Shown here: positions 14,612-24,118 of the stretch, piece by piece
Numbering within the stretch: position 1 is the stretch's first letter
Layout of the letters: every line of letters begins with the position of its first letter
DNA from: CAZSSM01 sp964609385
GTDB taxonomy: Bacteria > Planctomycetota > Planctomycetia > Isosphaerales > Isosphaeraceae
Length of the DNA stretch: 64,000 bases
Reading direction: 5' to 3'
Assembly (NCBI GenBank): GCA_964609385.1
Contig: CAZSSM010000015.1
Location: forward strand, 36,238-100,237
Notes under the pieces: model-generated
The model's database searches: none
What the model was told of the DNA's origin: nothing
The model's input: the letters and a program-made list of their open reading frames with translations, nothing else
Made by a program: the position numbers and the translations under genes

Positions 14612-17224
14612 TCAGGGGCGATTGCGGAGGGTCCGTCGGATGCGACCTCGGAGGCGTTCGAGGTCGGCCTGGCCGGGGCGGATTCGGAGGGAATCCTCGA
14701 CGAGTTGGTTGGCTTCCTCGATCCGGTCCCAGTCGAGCAGCCAACGCGCCAGCTCGACCCGATAGGCGATCGTACGGGAGCTGAGCATGATGGCCCGCTC
14801 CATCGCATCCACAGCCTCATCGCGACGGTCCAGCCTCGACAAGGCCCGCGCTTCCAGGGAGAGCCGTTCGGCGTTGGGCAGTTCGTTGTCGAGTCGGAGC
14901 CGACGCAACGCCTCCTCCATGAACGCGATCCGCTCGGCGTCGGGGAGCCCGGAATTCCGTCCCAACGGCGAAATCGGTGAGTAGTAGAGGCGATCACCCA
15001 TCTTGACGGCCAGGTCTCCGGACTCCGGCAGAACTTCGTCGAGCAGTTGCTGGGGGCCGAGCGTGACCCCAGCCACGTCGACGATCTCGGTCCAGTTGCC
15101 CGGCCGGGCCTCCAGGGAGCGTCGCCAGGCCTTAGAGGCCAGGTCGACCTCACCGCGCTGGGCGGCGAGCAGACCGACCAAAAGGAGCGGGCCGCTCTCA
15201 GCGCCACAGAGGTCCAAGCCGCGTTGGAGATAGGTCAACCCTTGATCCGCCTCGGTGAAGAGGTAGTCGAACCCGGCCAGTTGGATGTGCGGATCGGCCC
15301 AGATCGGACAGCAGCGCCGAGCTTCCAGGAAACTGCGGGTTGCCGGGACCAGATACTCCTGGACCAAGTCGACCTCGGCCAGTTCTTCAGGTGCGAGTCG
15401 GGCCTCGGGGTCAGGCGTGTGGGCGATCAGGTGCGGCGTGTACGGATCGATCTGGTCGGCGAAGAGGATCGGGTCGCGCACCTCCTCGCCGATCCGCGCC
15501 GCCGAGGCATTGCGGTAGAGCTGAAGGTAGGTCAGCCCGCGTCGGAAGTGGATCTCGGCCGAGTCGGGCCGATACTCGATCATTCGTTCCAACGACTCCA
15601 GTTGACGCTGAAGCGCCGGCACACCGAGCGAGTCGTCGGCCCCCGGCTTCTCGCGCTCGCTCAGACGGATCCCCCCCTCGGCCCGATACGTCTCGGCGAT
15701 GGTCATTCCAAAGCTATGCACGACCGTCAGCACGCTCAAGGCGATCATCGCGAGGGCGATGACGAGCGAACTCAACCGTCGGCCGATGCCGGTCGGCTCA
15801 GATGACGACCGCCCTTCAACCGCTTCGCGACCCCGCGTCAGCAGGATCCCTACCAAGATCCAGACCGTTACCGCCACGCCTGGCACATGCAGGCTGAAGT
15901 CGGTCAGCCAGTGCAACATCAGAGTCAACCCGGCGAAGGTCGCCCCCAACATCAAGGAGCGGTCCTCCGGCTCGTCGGCCGCCGCCAACGCGGGCACCGT
16001 TCGACGGACCACGCCGACCAGGCCGAAAAGCATCAAGGTCAAGCCGACCAGTCCCCCTTCGACAAGCATGTCGATGTACTCATTCTCGGCGCGCAGGAAG
16101 GCCAAGTCGTTGTCATATGGGAAATAGGGATCGGCCGCGTTGGAGAAACTGCCCAGGCCGCTCCCCCAGACCGGGCGGTACGTCCACGCCTCCAGGGCGG
16201 CCCCCCAAAGATCGTAGCGGACGTTCTCGACCAATTCAGTCGGGATCGTCGCCACCCGCGCTAGTGGAGACTCGCTGCCGACGGCCACCAGGTACACCAC
16301 CATCAGGATCGGGACCACCGCGATCCCTCCGAGCAAGCGCGGCGAACGGCCCACGTGACGGATCAACGGCACCAGCAAGATCAACGTCGACGCCGCGCAG
16401 GCCAGCATCGCGCCTCGCGAGTGCGAACCGACCAGCCCCAAGGCGATCAGACCGCCGGCCAAGGCGGGGATCGCCGCCAAGCCTCGAGGGCGGGTCGGGT
16501 CGAGGTCCGAGCGTCGTGACTCGATCAGGATCCAGGCCAAGGCCATCCCCAGACCCATGTTCAGGTAAGCCGCCAGGTTGTTGTGGTTGAAGAACGGCCC
16601 ACCGGAGTACCAGGACGCGTCGCGCGGCGACTCGCGGAGCCAGAGGATCCGACCGTTCCAGGTCAGCCACTGCAATGCGGCCACGATCGCCATCGCCGTC
16701 GCGTTGACCAGCACCAACAGGCTGTACCGTCGGAGGAACGTCCGGTCCGGCCGCAGGTGTAGAACGCACTGGAGGAACACCCAGATCGCGGCGAGACGGA
16801 CGACCATTACCTGCGTCGCCTCGGGGTTCCGGCTCAGTCGGAGCGTCGGCAGCGGAACCGTTCCGGGCGACGATCCTCTCAGGACCTCGGCCGACTCGGG
16901 CAGGAGCGACGCCCGTTCGGCCAACACACCCGGCGCGATCAGGCCGACCACGAACTCCGGGAGCGGCACCAGTTGGATCACGCCCAGCCCCACGATGCCC
17001 AACAGGGCCAAGCTCGGCCAGCTCAGCAGGTTCGCCACCCGGTCCCCGCGAATCAGGAGGCTCAGGCCGGCCAGGATCGTCAGGGCCACCCCGAGCACCA
17101 GGATCGCCCAGTCCTCGACCGAACCGAACGCCCAGGGGGCCCAGGCGGCCATCGCTAGGGCCAGACCCGCGCTCAGCGAGCCCAATGCGCCACCCCGAAT
17201 CCCGATCGCCTCGGACGAACCCAT
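14612..17224 (-). CDS. O-antigen ligase/polymerase (Wzy_C) family protein with C-terminal TPRs
   Basis: 870 aa. Residues about 10-500 hold roughly a dozen membrane segments with a large periplasmic loop. Recognisable Wzy_C elements are 'GPFFNHNNLAAYLNMGLGMA' and 'LVGSHSRGAMLACAAS', the loop regions that carry functional Arg/His residues in WaaL/Wzy enzymes. The remaining C-terminal region is helical with TPR-like repeats ('SAEIHFRRGLTYLQLYRNAS', 'RSLEARPGNWTEIVDVAG', 'RDEAVDAMERAIMLSSRTIA'), a common planctomycete arrangement. The ATG at 17224 has GGGGCC upstream; the 68 extra in-frame residues before it are non-hydrophobic and likely untranslated. It would polymerise or ligate the sugars delivered by the flippase. 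Confidence 0.8.
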   Translation of the reverse strand: MGSSEAIGIRGGALGSLSAGLALAMAAWAPWAFGSVEDWAILVLGVALTILAGLSLLIRGDRVANLLSWPSLALLGIVGLGVIQLVPLPEFVVGLIAPGVLAERASLLPESAEVLRGSSPGTVPLPTLRLSRNPEATQVMVVRLAAIWVFLQCVLHLRPDRTFLRRYSLLVLVNATAMAIVAALQWLTWNGRILWLRESPRDASWYSGGPFFNHNNLAAYLNMGLGMALAWILIESRRSDLDPTRPRGLAAIPALAGGLIALGLVGSHSRGAMLACAASTLILLVPLIRHVGRSPRLLGGIAVVPILMVVYLVAVGSESPLARVATIPTELVENVRYDLWGAALEAWTYRPVWGSGLGSFSNAADPYFPYDNDLAFLRAENEYIDMLVEGGLVGLTLMLFGLVGVVRRTVPALAAADEPEDRSLMLGATFAGLTLMLHWLTDFSLHVPGVAVTVWILVGILLTRGREAVEGRSSSEPTGIGRRLSSLVIALAMIALSVLTVVHSFGMTIAETYRAEGGIRLSEREKPGADDSLGVPALQRQLESLERMIEYRPDSAEIHFRRGLTYLQLYRNASAARIGEEVRDPILFADQIDPYTPHLIAHTPDPEARLAPEELAEVDLVQEYLVPATRSFLEARRCCPIWADPHIQLAGFDYLFTEADQGLTYLQRGLDLCGAESGPLLLVGLLAAQRGEVDLASKAWRRSLEARPGNWTEIVDVAGVTLGPQQLLDEVLPESGDLAVKMGDRLYYSPISPLGRNSGLPDAERIAFMEEALRRLRLDNELPNAERLSLEARALSRLDRRDEAVDAMERAIMLSSRTIAYRVELARWLLDWDRIEEANQLVEDSLRIRPGQADLERLRGRIRRTLRNRP

Positions 17225-17472
17225 CTGCGGCCCCTTTTTTGACAAGCCCCCGTCGAAAACCGGTCGACCCGAACGCTCGCGACGCGCATCCCGAACGCCT
17301 CCAAGATACGATCGAAATCGAGGCGTTCCAGATGTCGGTCTCTCGATCGACAAATCCGCCGGCGCGTGAGGCGATCGGATTCCGCAGCCGATCCGAAGCG
17401 TCGGCGTCTCGAACGCCTCGCAAGGCAACCCCTGCCCGCATGGCCTCCATCACCCCCAAGGAGGGTCTGCCC

Positions 17473-18420
17473 ATGACTCGAACGGCCACCAACCACGCGA
17501 CCCGACCCGGCCTCCTGCTCCGCCTCGGCCTGGGCCTGACATTGACGATCGTCCTCGGCCCCGCATCCGCCCAGCCGCCCGGACGACCCGGTCCGGGTTC
17601 CGGCCCCGGACCTGGAGGCGATCCGCTGTTCCGCCTGCTCGATGCCGATGACGACGGGCGGCTTTCGGCGACCGAGATCGCTCGAGCCTCGGAGGTGCTC
17701 CGCGGCCTGGTCGGCGATGACGACCAACTGACTCCCGAGGAACTCCCCGATCGACCCGGCCCGCGTCCTCCCGTCGGCGCTGCTGGACCCCGCGGCCGTC
17801 GACCGGGACCCGCCCCAGTCGGCGCTGAACTTCTGGAGAAGCCGCCGGTGCCCAAGAACGAGGCCGAGGCTGAGATCCTCCGAATCCTCGACGCGATCTC
17901 TCAAGAACCCGGCTTCCGCAACGTCTCCACGCGCGACGGGCGTTTCCTCCGCCAGATGACCGAAGCGCTCGACGCCCAGGTCGTCGTCGAACTCGGGACC
18001 TCCACCGGGTTTTCCGGCCTCTGGATCGCCCACGGACTCCGGACCACCGGCGGCCACCTCTACACCCACGAGATCGACCCCGGCCGGATCGCTGAGGCCC
18101 GCAGCAATTTCGAGAGGGTCGGGTTGGCCGACCTCATCACCATCATCGAAGGGGATGCCCATCAGACCGTCGCGCGCTACGACGAGCAGGACGTCACCAT
18201 CGACATCCTCTTCCTCGACGCCGACAAGCAGGGTTACATCGATTACCTCAACAAGCTCCTGCCCCGCGTCCGGCCCGGCGGGCTCATCCTCGCCCATAAC
18301 ATGCGCTACCCCGATCCCGACCCGGCCTACCTCGAAGCCATCACCAGCCGGCCCGAGTTGGAGACCACCTTCGTTCTCATGGAGGGAGCCGGCATCGGCC
18401 TGACCCTCAAGAAGCGGTGA
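17473..18420 (+). CDS. Exported EF-hand protein with O-methyltransferase domain
   Basis: 315 aa from the ATG at 17473, which has an excellent AAGGAGGG ribosome site. Residues about 1-37 are a signal peptide ('LLLRLGLGLTLTIVLGPASA' ending at a QPP). A Gly/Pro-rich linker and one EF-hand calcium loop ('DADDDGRLSATEI', from residue 57) follow. From about residue 130 the sequence is a class I SAM-dependent O-methyltransferase of the caffeoyl-CoA/catechol type: 'VVVELGTSTGFSGLWIAHGL' (motif I, near residue 170), 'HEIDPGRIAEARSNFERVG' and 'IDILFLDADKQGYIDYL'. The fold is normally cytosolic, so export is odd. Either the leader retains it at the membrane or the domain has another role. It is divergent from the ligase gene. 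Confidence 0.8.
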   Translation: MTRTATNHATRPGLLLRLGLGLTLTIVLGPASAQPPGRPGPGSGPGPGGDPLFRLLDADDDGRLSATEIARASEVLRGLVGDDDQLTPEELPDRPGPRPPVGAAGPRGRRPGPAPVGAELLEKPPVPKNEAEAEILRILDAISQEPGFRNVSTRDGRFLRQMTEALDAQVVVELGTSTGFSGLWIAHGLRTTGGHLYTHEIDPGRIAEARSNFERVGLADLITIIEGDAHQTVARYDEQDVTIDILFLDADKQGYIDYLNKLLPRVRPGGLILAHNMRYPDPDPAYLEAITSRPELETTFVLMEGAGIGLTLKKR

Positions 18421-18502
18421 TCGGCCCCGCGTCGGATGTCCCGGGCGCGATATCATCGTCCCAGGACGAACGAAACCTCAAGCAAGACCGAGGTGAGATC
18501 GG

Positions 18503-19636
18503 ATGGGTCAGACTCGGGTGATCGTGGTGGGTGCGGGAGCCTTTGGGGGCTGGACGGCGCTGTCGCTTCGGAGGCGTGGGGCCGAGGTTACGCTGATCGA
18601 CGCCTGGGGTCCGGGTCATGTCCGGGCCAGCTCGGGCGGGCCGACCCGCGTGCTCCGGCTGGCCTATCCCGACCCCGCGCCGCTCCGCTCGGCCCGACGC
18701 GCCCGCGATCTCTGGATCGCCGAGGAAGCTCGGTCCAGCCGTCGACTCTTCCAACCCACCGGCCTGCTCTGGATGACTCAAGAATTCCAGGATGTTGAGC
18801 AGGCGATCCTGACCCACTTCAAGGCCGAGAGCGTCCCGTTCGAGCGGCTCGACCGCGACCAGGTCGCGCGGGCCTATCCTCAGGTGCGCTCCGACGACCT
18901 GGCCGGCGCGATCCTGGAGCCGGGCGCGGGCTATCTGCTGGCCGCCGAGGCATGCCGCGTCGTCGCCGAGGCGATCCACCGCGAGGGCGGAACAATCCTC
19001 CGCGCCTGGGCCGAGCCGGGGACGGTCCGCGACGGGCGTCTGATCGAACTTCGACTCTCCGATGGCTCGACGCTCGAGGCCGATGCCTTCGTGTTCGCGG
19101 GGGGCCCTTGGCTCCCCAAACTTTTCCCCGATCTCCTCGAGGATCGGATGATCGTCACGCGTCAGGAGACTTTCACGTTTGGGACATCTCCCCGCGACAC
19201 CGCCTATACAAGCGATCGCATGCCGATCTGGGCGTGGCACGGTGATCGATTCTGGTACGGGATCCCGGGCGACGGACCGGTCGGCGGGTTCAAGGTGGCC
19301 GACGACACGCGCGGTCCCGACTTCGACCCGACGGACGGCTCGAGGCTCCCGACGTCCGAGGGCCTCGCCTCGGCCCGCTCCTTCGTCGCCGACCGATTCC
19401 CCGGCCTGGCCGACGCGCCATTGATCGAGGCCCGGGTCTGCCAATACACCAACACGCCCGACGGGCGATTCCTCGCCGATCGCCCGCCCGGCCTGGACAA
19501 CCTCTGGATCCTCGGCGGAGGTTCCGGACACGGCTTCAAGCACGGGCCGACCGTCGGCGAGGACATGGCCCGCGTCGTCCTCGACGGCGCCGACCCCGAC
19601 CAACTCGGCGCCCTCCAACCAATCAACCAAACGTGA
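18503..19636 (+). CDS. FAD-dependent oxidoreductase, monomeric sarcosine oxidase / N-methyltryptophan oxidase family
   Basis: 377 aa, the usual family length. The N-terminus is a dinucleotide-binding fold ('VIVVGAGAFGGWTALSLRRR'). The C-terminal part has 'ARVCQYTNTPDGRFLAD', where C313 matches the cysteine that binds FAD covalently in this family, and 'GGGSGHGFKHGPTVGE' matches the conserved FAD/active-site region. It would oxidise a secondary N-methyl amine, releasing formaldehyde and hydrogen peroxide; the exact substrate is not predictable. GAGGTGA lies ahead of the ATG. It stands 80 bases after the O-methyltransferase gene on the same strand, so the two may be co-transcribed. No signal peptide; cytosolic. 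Confidence 0.88.
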   Translation: MGQTRVIVVGAGAFGGWTALSLRRRGAEVTLIDAWGPGHVRASSGGPTRVLRLAYPDPAPLRSARRARDLWIAEEARSSRRLFQPTGLLWMTQEFQDVEQAILTHFKAESVPFERLDRDQVARAYPQVRSDDLAGAILEPGAGYLLAAEACRVVAEAIHREGGTILRAWAEPGTVRDGRLIELRLSDGSTLEADAFVFAGGPWLPKLFPDLLEDRMIVTRQETFTFGTSPRDTAYTSDRMPIWAWHGDRFWYGIPGDGPVGGFKVADDTRGPDFDPTDGSRLPTSEGLASARSFVADRFPGLADAPLIEARVCQYTNTPDGRFLADRPPGLDNLWILGGGSGHGFKHGPTVGEDMARVVLDGADPDQLGALQPINQT

Positions 19637-19692
19637 AAGTTTAGGATTATCGACCCATAAATGAACGAGGAGGACATCAGCCAGGTCGCGCC

Positions 19693-21225
19693 TCAGGTCG
19701 GGATCCGCCGACCGGGATGGACGCGGGCGAAGATCTGGTCGGCGACCTCGGGCGGGGCGATCTTCTTGTGGGGGCTGCAATAGCCTTGCGGGTTGAAGGC
19801 GTCGCGGAGGGCGACCATGACGGCCAGTTCCTCGGGACGGAACATCTTGGGCATGAACTCGAGCTTCTCGATGCCGATCCCGTGTTCGCCGGTGACGGTA
19901 CCGCCGACCTCGATGCACTTCTCGAGGATCTCGTGGCTGGCCTGCAGGACGCGCTGGACTTGATCGGCGTCAGCTTCATCGTAGAGCAGGATCGGGTGGA
20001 TGTTGCCGTCGCCGGCATGGAAGACGTTGGCGATCCGCAACTGATGGCGTTCGGCGGTATCGGCGACGAACCGGAGGATCTCGGGCAATCGGGTCCGGGG
20101 CACGACGCCGTCCTGGGTGCAGTAGGTCGGGCTGAGTCGTCCGATGGCGCCGAAGGCGGACTTGCGGCTCCTCCAGATCGCCTTGTAGTCCTTGTTGTTG
20201 CGATCGGTCCAAGCCAAGCGCTTGTGGATCGCGCCGCCGCGTTGGGTGACCAGTTCGGCGATCTGCTCGGCCTCGCGGTCCTGGCCGGCCTCGAGCCCGT
20301 CGGTCTCGATGATCAGGATGGCGCCGGCGTCGGTGGGGAACCCGAAGTGGAGGGCATCCTCGACGACGCGGGTCATCATCTGGTCCATCATCTCAAGCGC
20401 AGCGGGGATGATCCCGGCGGCGATGATCTCCCCGACGGCCTCGCAGGCCCCTTCGATCGACTGGAAGGTGGCCAGCAAGGTCCGACCCGCCTCCGGGTCG
20501 CGGGTCAGGTTCACGATGGCTTCGGTGACGATCCCGAAGGTCCCCTCGTTGCCCACGATCAGGCCGGTCAGGTCGTAGCCGGGGTTCTGCTCGCTGAGCC
20601 CGCCGGTCTCGACGACGGTCCCGTCGGGCATCACGAGGGTCAAGCCCAAGACGTGGTTGGTCGTCACCCCATACTTGAGTGTGTGCGGCCCGCCCGAGTT
20701 GGTCGCCACGTTCCCGCCGACGGTGCAGGAGACCTGGCTCGACGGGTCGGGCGCGTAGTGGAGCTTCGTGCCGGCCAACGCGCGGGTGAGATGAACGTTG
20801 ACCACACCGGCCTGCACGCGGGCGAACCGATCCTCGGCGGAGATCTCCAGGATCTGGTTCATCCGGGCCAGGCTGATCATGACCCCACCGCCGATCGGGA
20901 ACGTCCCACCGGAGAGGCTCGTGCCCGCCCCGCGCGGCACGTAAGGCACCTGGAATTGGTTGCAGAGCCGGACGACGGCCACGACCTCCTCGGTCGACTT
21001 GGGCAGCACGACCGCGTTGGGCCGCTGCTTGGCGATCATGTAACCGTCGCACTCGTAGGCCACCAGCCGGTCCGGATCGGTAATGACCGCGTCCTCGCCG
21101 AGTCGCCCGATCAGCGCCTCGAAGAGTTCCTCGGTCCGAGCGACCGACGCCTCGCCGAGCCCCCGTCCGTCGCCCGCCGTCGTCGCTGTCACCATCGCGG
21201 CTTCACCGGCCATCGTCGTCGCCAT
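19693..21225 (-). CDS. glcD: FAD-linked oxidase, glycolate/lactate dehydrogenase GlcD-like subunit
   Basis: 510 aa from the ATG at 21225, which has GGGAGA upstream (an earlier in-frame start would add 29 residues). The FAD-binding PCMH domain is clear: 'VPYVPRGAGTSLSGGTFPIG' and 'CTVGGNVATNSGGPHTLKYG'. The C-terminal FAD-oxidase domain follows with 'ANVFHAGDGNIHPILLYD' and 'GGTVTGEHGIGIEKLEFMP', signatures of GlcD/D-lactate dehydrogenase-type proteins. The protein oxidises a 2-hydroxy acid such as glycolate or D-lactate to the keto acid; in bacteria it usually works with GlcE and GlcF, which are not adjacent here. It is convergent with the sarcosine-oxidase-like gene, 56 bases apart. Confidence 0.9.
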   Translation of the reverse strand: MATTMAGEAAMVTATTAGDGRGLGEASVARTEELFEALIGRLGEDAVITDPDRLVAYECDGYMIAKQRPNAVVLPKSTEEVVAVVRLCNQFQVPYVPRGAGTSLSGGTFPIGGGVMISLARMNQILEISAEDRFARVQAGVVNVHLTRALAGTKLHYAPDPSSQVSCTVGGNVATNSGGPHTLKYGVTTNHVLGLTLVMPDGTVVETGGLSEQNPGYDLTGLIVGNEGTFGIVTEAIVNLTRDPEAGRTLLATFQSIEGACEAVGEIIAAGIIPAALEMMDQMMTRVVEDALHFGFPTDAGAILIIETDGLEAGQDREAEQIAELVTQRGGAIHKRLAWTDRNNKDYKAIWRSRKSAFGAIGRLSPTYCTQDGVVPRTRLPEILRFVADTAERHQLRIANVFHAGDGNIHPILLYDEADADQVQRVLQASHEILEKCIEVGGTVTGEHGIGIEKLEFMPKMFRPEELAVMVALRDAFNPQGYCSPHKKIAPPEVADQIFARVHPGRRIPT

Positions 21226-21393
21226 CGCCTGATCTCCCTCGTCGGACCCGACCGATCTCAACCCAGCGCCGATGCCCGAACCCCAGGGCGGAGCCTCATG
21301 ACCGGAAACCATTGTATCCGATCCGTCCTGATGAGTCGCGTCCTTCGAAAACCCGCGACGGAGGCGAACCCTCTGACATCCCGCCGACGTCGA

Positions 21394-22371
21394 TCACCAT
21401 GGGTCGCCCTCGGGAATCCCCGCCTTCTCCCGGGACACCCCGCCCACCGGACCCACCGAATCGACCGCGAGTCGGAAGCCGATCTGCGAGTCGCGATAGG
21501 TCGGGACGAATCCCATCCGGAAATCCGAGCGGACCCCGCGCGACGCGCTGCCCCAGGAGCCGCCGCGGATCGCCCGCTCGGCGATCGACGCCCCGTCCGT
21601 CGGGTTCCCCGGGTCGACTGCGACGTCGTATCGGTCTTCGCACCACTCGGCGACGTTGCCATGCATGTCGTGCAGGCCCCAGCCGTTCGGCGGATAGCTG
21701 CCTACCTCCGTCGTGCGACCCAGATTCGGATCCGACGACCCCGGATTGGCATGGATCCCATTGAAGTTCGCCAGGTGGCTGCTCGGCCGATCATCGAAGG
21801 CGGTCGTCGTCCCGCCGGCGCGGCAGGCATATCCTCACTCCGCCTCGCTGGGGAGGCGATATCCCCGATCCGGGGGCAGCACCCCCGAGGCATGCCCGCG
21901 ATCGCTCAGCTCCCGGCAGAACGCGACGGCCTCATCCCAGCTCACCGTCTCCACGGGGAAACGGTCCGTCTCCAGCCCCGAGACCGCCTGCCGACCCGCC
22001 CCCGTCGGGCTGAAGTGACTCGGATTGATCCCCATCACCGATCGATATTCCCACTGCGTCACCGGATGTCTGCCCAGGAAGAACCCGCCCGCTGGCGTCG
22101 ACCGACCTCGGCGTCCCCCCTCGACCCCCGGACGCCCCCCGGAAAACGGACCCGGCGAACAATAGCACATCAGGAAGACCCGTTCGGGATCATCCACGGC
22201 CAGCTCCCGCAACCTCGCCTGGCGACGCGCAAACTCCGAGAGCGGATCGCCCCGCTCCCAGAGCCAGTCGGCCACCACGTCCCAGACCGACGCCTCGTCC
22301 AGATCGCCCACCAACGCCCGGAGCATCGCCCTGCGCGGCGACTCATGGCTCGTCCTCATCGTTTCATCCAT
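21394..22371 (-). pseudogene. Formylglycine-generating-enzyme-like (SUMF1) protein interrupted by one TGA
   Basis: One continuous frame of 326 codons, broken only by TGA at 21835-21837 (codon 179). Upstream of it are a planctomycete repeat-companion domain ('VVADWLWERGDPLSEFARRQ', TIGR02996-like) and the first half of an FGE domain ('GRHPVTQWEYRSVMGINPSH', 'ETVSWDEAVAFCRELSDRG', 'YRLPSEAE'). After it the frame continues with 'YACRAGGTTTAFDD', 'HDMHGNVAEWCEDRYD' and 'IGFRLAVDSVG'. The family motif is SEAEWEYACRAG, so the TGA replaces Trp (TGG) and the next residue is Gly instead of Glu. FGE-fold proteins oxidise a sulfatase Cys to formylglycine or bind ligands. Very little decay suggests a recent nonsense mutation or a base error. 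It lies upstream of no clear partner; the porin is on the same strand to the right. Confidence 0.75.
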
Positions 22372-22429
22372 AGCTCTTTCAATGGAATAATCGGTACTTT
22401 TCGGAGAAGTTCGGGAACCGAAGGTCGAT

Positions 22430-24118
22430 CTAGAACGCCGCCTGGAACTGGGTCCGGATGAGGGTCCCGGTCTGGCCGGCCTGGTAATCGGGGCCGGTAC
22501 TGGAGGTGGGTGCGCCGATCACGCGGGCCGCGTCGAAGGAGAACTTGAGGTCGTGGCTGCCTCGGATGAACCAGTTGAATCCGCCGGCGTACTCCGAGGC
22601 GGTCCCGAACTCGCCCCAGATCTGCGAGGTCCGCGCCAATACTTCCAACCGCTCGGGGATCAGGAAGTAGCCGGCCTGGGCGTAGAACCCGTGGTCGAAC
22701 AGCGTCGTGGTCGGCAAGGGGCCGGTCCCCCGGATCGCCTGGAGCCAACGGAAATAGTATTCGCCGCTTAAGCTCAGGCCGCGATACTTCCAGCCCGCGT
22801 CGACGGTGAGCTGATATTGATCGAAAGCCAAGACCGTCACGTCGGGCGCGAGCGCCCCTAATAGTCCGATCGGCGTGCCATCGCTGAGCCGGATGAAGTC
22901 GAACTCCGGCGAGAGGTTCATTAGGAAGGGATTGGTCGGCGGCGACGCCCGCTCGAACCCGCTGGTCGTCCCGAACCGGAACGCCGGTGCCTCGTGATAC
23001 GAGAGGTCCGAGTAGCCCCGACCGTACTCCGACCCCAGATCTTGGTAAACCGAACCGGTGAAGGCGTAGTTCTCGTCCAGGTCGTCGAACCGCAGACCGT
23101 TGGTCGTGAAGCCGTTGGAGATCATCGCCAGGTAGTGCAACCGCGACGACGGCTCGCCCTCGATCCAGATCCCTTGACTCCGGTCGGGTCGGAAGAAGCT
23201 CGTCGCCAACGAGCGGTCGGCCAACTGCTGGTACCGTGTCGAGTTGATCCACGCCCGCGAGATCGGCACCCGGCGCTTGCCCAGCCGGATCGCCAACGCG
23301 TTCCCGAACCGATAGCCAAAGTGAAAATCCAACAGATCCAATTGACTTCGACCATCAGTATCGCCGTCTATGTTAAAGAAATAAGTCAAGTCCTGATCGA
23401 AGAAATAGCCTCGAAGAATCAAACGCGCCCGCTCGATGTCGAAGTCGTCGCGATCCTCAATCAACCCCGGCAACCCGGCAGCATTGAAGAACAACCGCGC
23501 GCTCCGGACGAAGTTCGTATTGCGGAACTGAATGCGCCCCCGAACTCGCAACCCGTATGGCACGCCCGACGCCTCGCCTCGGAGGAAAAACCCCTCGTCG
23601 TAACCGACCTCGAAGCTCGATTCATCATCCGATTTGGGATCGCCAACCTCAGCCGAGCCGCCGGTCAAATCCGTTGACCAGCCGTCGATTCCCAAAACGC
23701 CCGTCGATTGCTCGGTCGGGAGTGGAACGTCTCCTCGGTCGGAGGGAAGGTCCGGCATCATTGAAGACCGCTGATCTCGATCCGATGACTCTGGGGAATC
23801 GCCGGACTCGTCGTTGCCTTCGCGGGCGTTCCCTTCCCCGTCCTCGGCGTCCCTCTCGTCGAGTCGACGGCTGAGTTGGGCGACCTGTTTCGAGAGCGAT
23901 TCGACCTGCTCGAGGAGCCGACGGTTCATCGCCTCCAACTCGTTCAGCCGACGCTCTTTCGAAGATTGCTCATGAGACCCCGAGGGCTCGCTGGGTTCGG
24001 TTCGAAATGGCGCCGGGTCAGGCAGCGGCGACGAGGGAGTCGCGTCGCGCGTGGCCTGACCGAAGGCCGTTGGCCCGATGAGGATCCAGAGGCAAGCAAG
24101 GAGGAGGCGGAGGACCAT
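22430..24118 (-). CDS. OprP/OprO-like outer-membrane porin with N-terminal coiled coil
   Basis: 562 aa from the ATG at 24118, which opens with a signal peptide ('VLRLLLACLWILIGPTAFG'). After a Ser/Pro-rich linker comes a coiled coil ('LNELEAMNRRLLEQVESLSK', about residues 55-90), then an acidic linker. From about residue 165 there is a beta-barrel of the phosphate-selective porin family: alternating strands such as 'SGVPYGLRVRGRIQFRNTNF', 'RARLILRGYFFDQDLTYFFN' and 'KYRGLSLSGEYYFRWLQ', ending in the aromatic C-terminus 'IRTQFQAAF'. This layout is common in planctomycetes, where the coiled coil may tie the barrel to the cell wall. The solute is unknown. Confidence 0.85.
   Translation of the reverse strand: MVLRLLLACLWILIGPTAFGQATRDATPSSPLPDPAPFRTEPSEPSGSHEQSSKERRLNELEAMNRRLLEQVESLSKQVAQLSRRLDERDAEDGEGNAREGNDESGDSPESSDRDQRSSMMPDLPSDRGDVPLPTEQSTGVLGIDGWSTDLTGGSAEVGDPKSDDESSFEVGYDEGFFLRGEASGVPYGLRVRGRIQFRNTNFVRSARLFFNAAGLPGLIEDRDDFDIERARLILRGYFFDQDLTYFFNIDGDTDGRSQLDLLDFHFGYRFGNALAIRLGKRRVPISRAWINSTRYQQLADRSLATSFFRPDRSQGIWIEGEPSSRLHYLAMISNGFTTNGLRFDDLDENYAFTGSVYQDLGSEYGRGYSDLSYHEAPAFRFGTTSGFERASPPTNPFLMNLSPEFDFIRLSDGTPIGLLGALAPDVTVLAFDQYQLTVDAGWKYRGLSLSGEYYFRWLQAIRGTGPLPTTTLFDHGFYAQAGYFLIPERLEVLARTSQIWGEFGTASEYAGGFNWFIRGSHDLKFSFDAARVIGAPTSSTGPDYQAGQTGTLIRTQFQAAF

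Noticed and set aside
21835..21837. TGA in the FGE-like gene as a second selenocysteine codon
   Set aside because: The family residue here is Trp, not Cys, it is not a redox site, and no hairpin resembling a SECIS follows directly.
19717..22461. A 914-codon open frame on the plus strand opposite glcD and the broken FGE gene
   Set aside because: It is antisense to clearly recognised genes, has the Asp/Gly/Arg/Pro-rich composition typical of antisense frames in GC-rich DNA, and matches no family.
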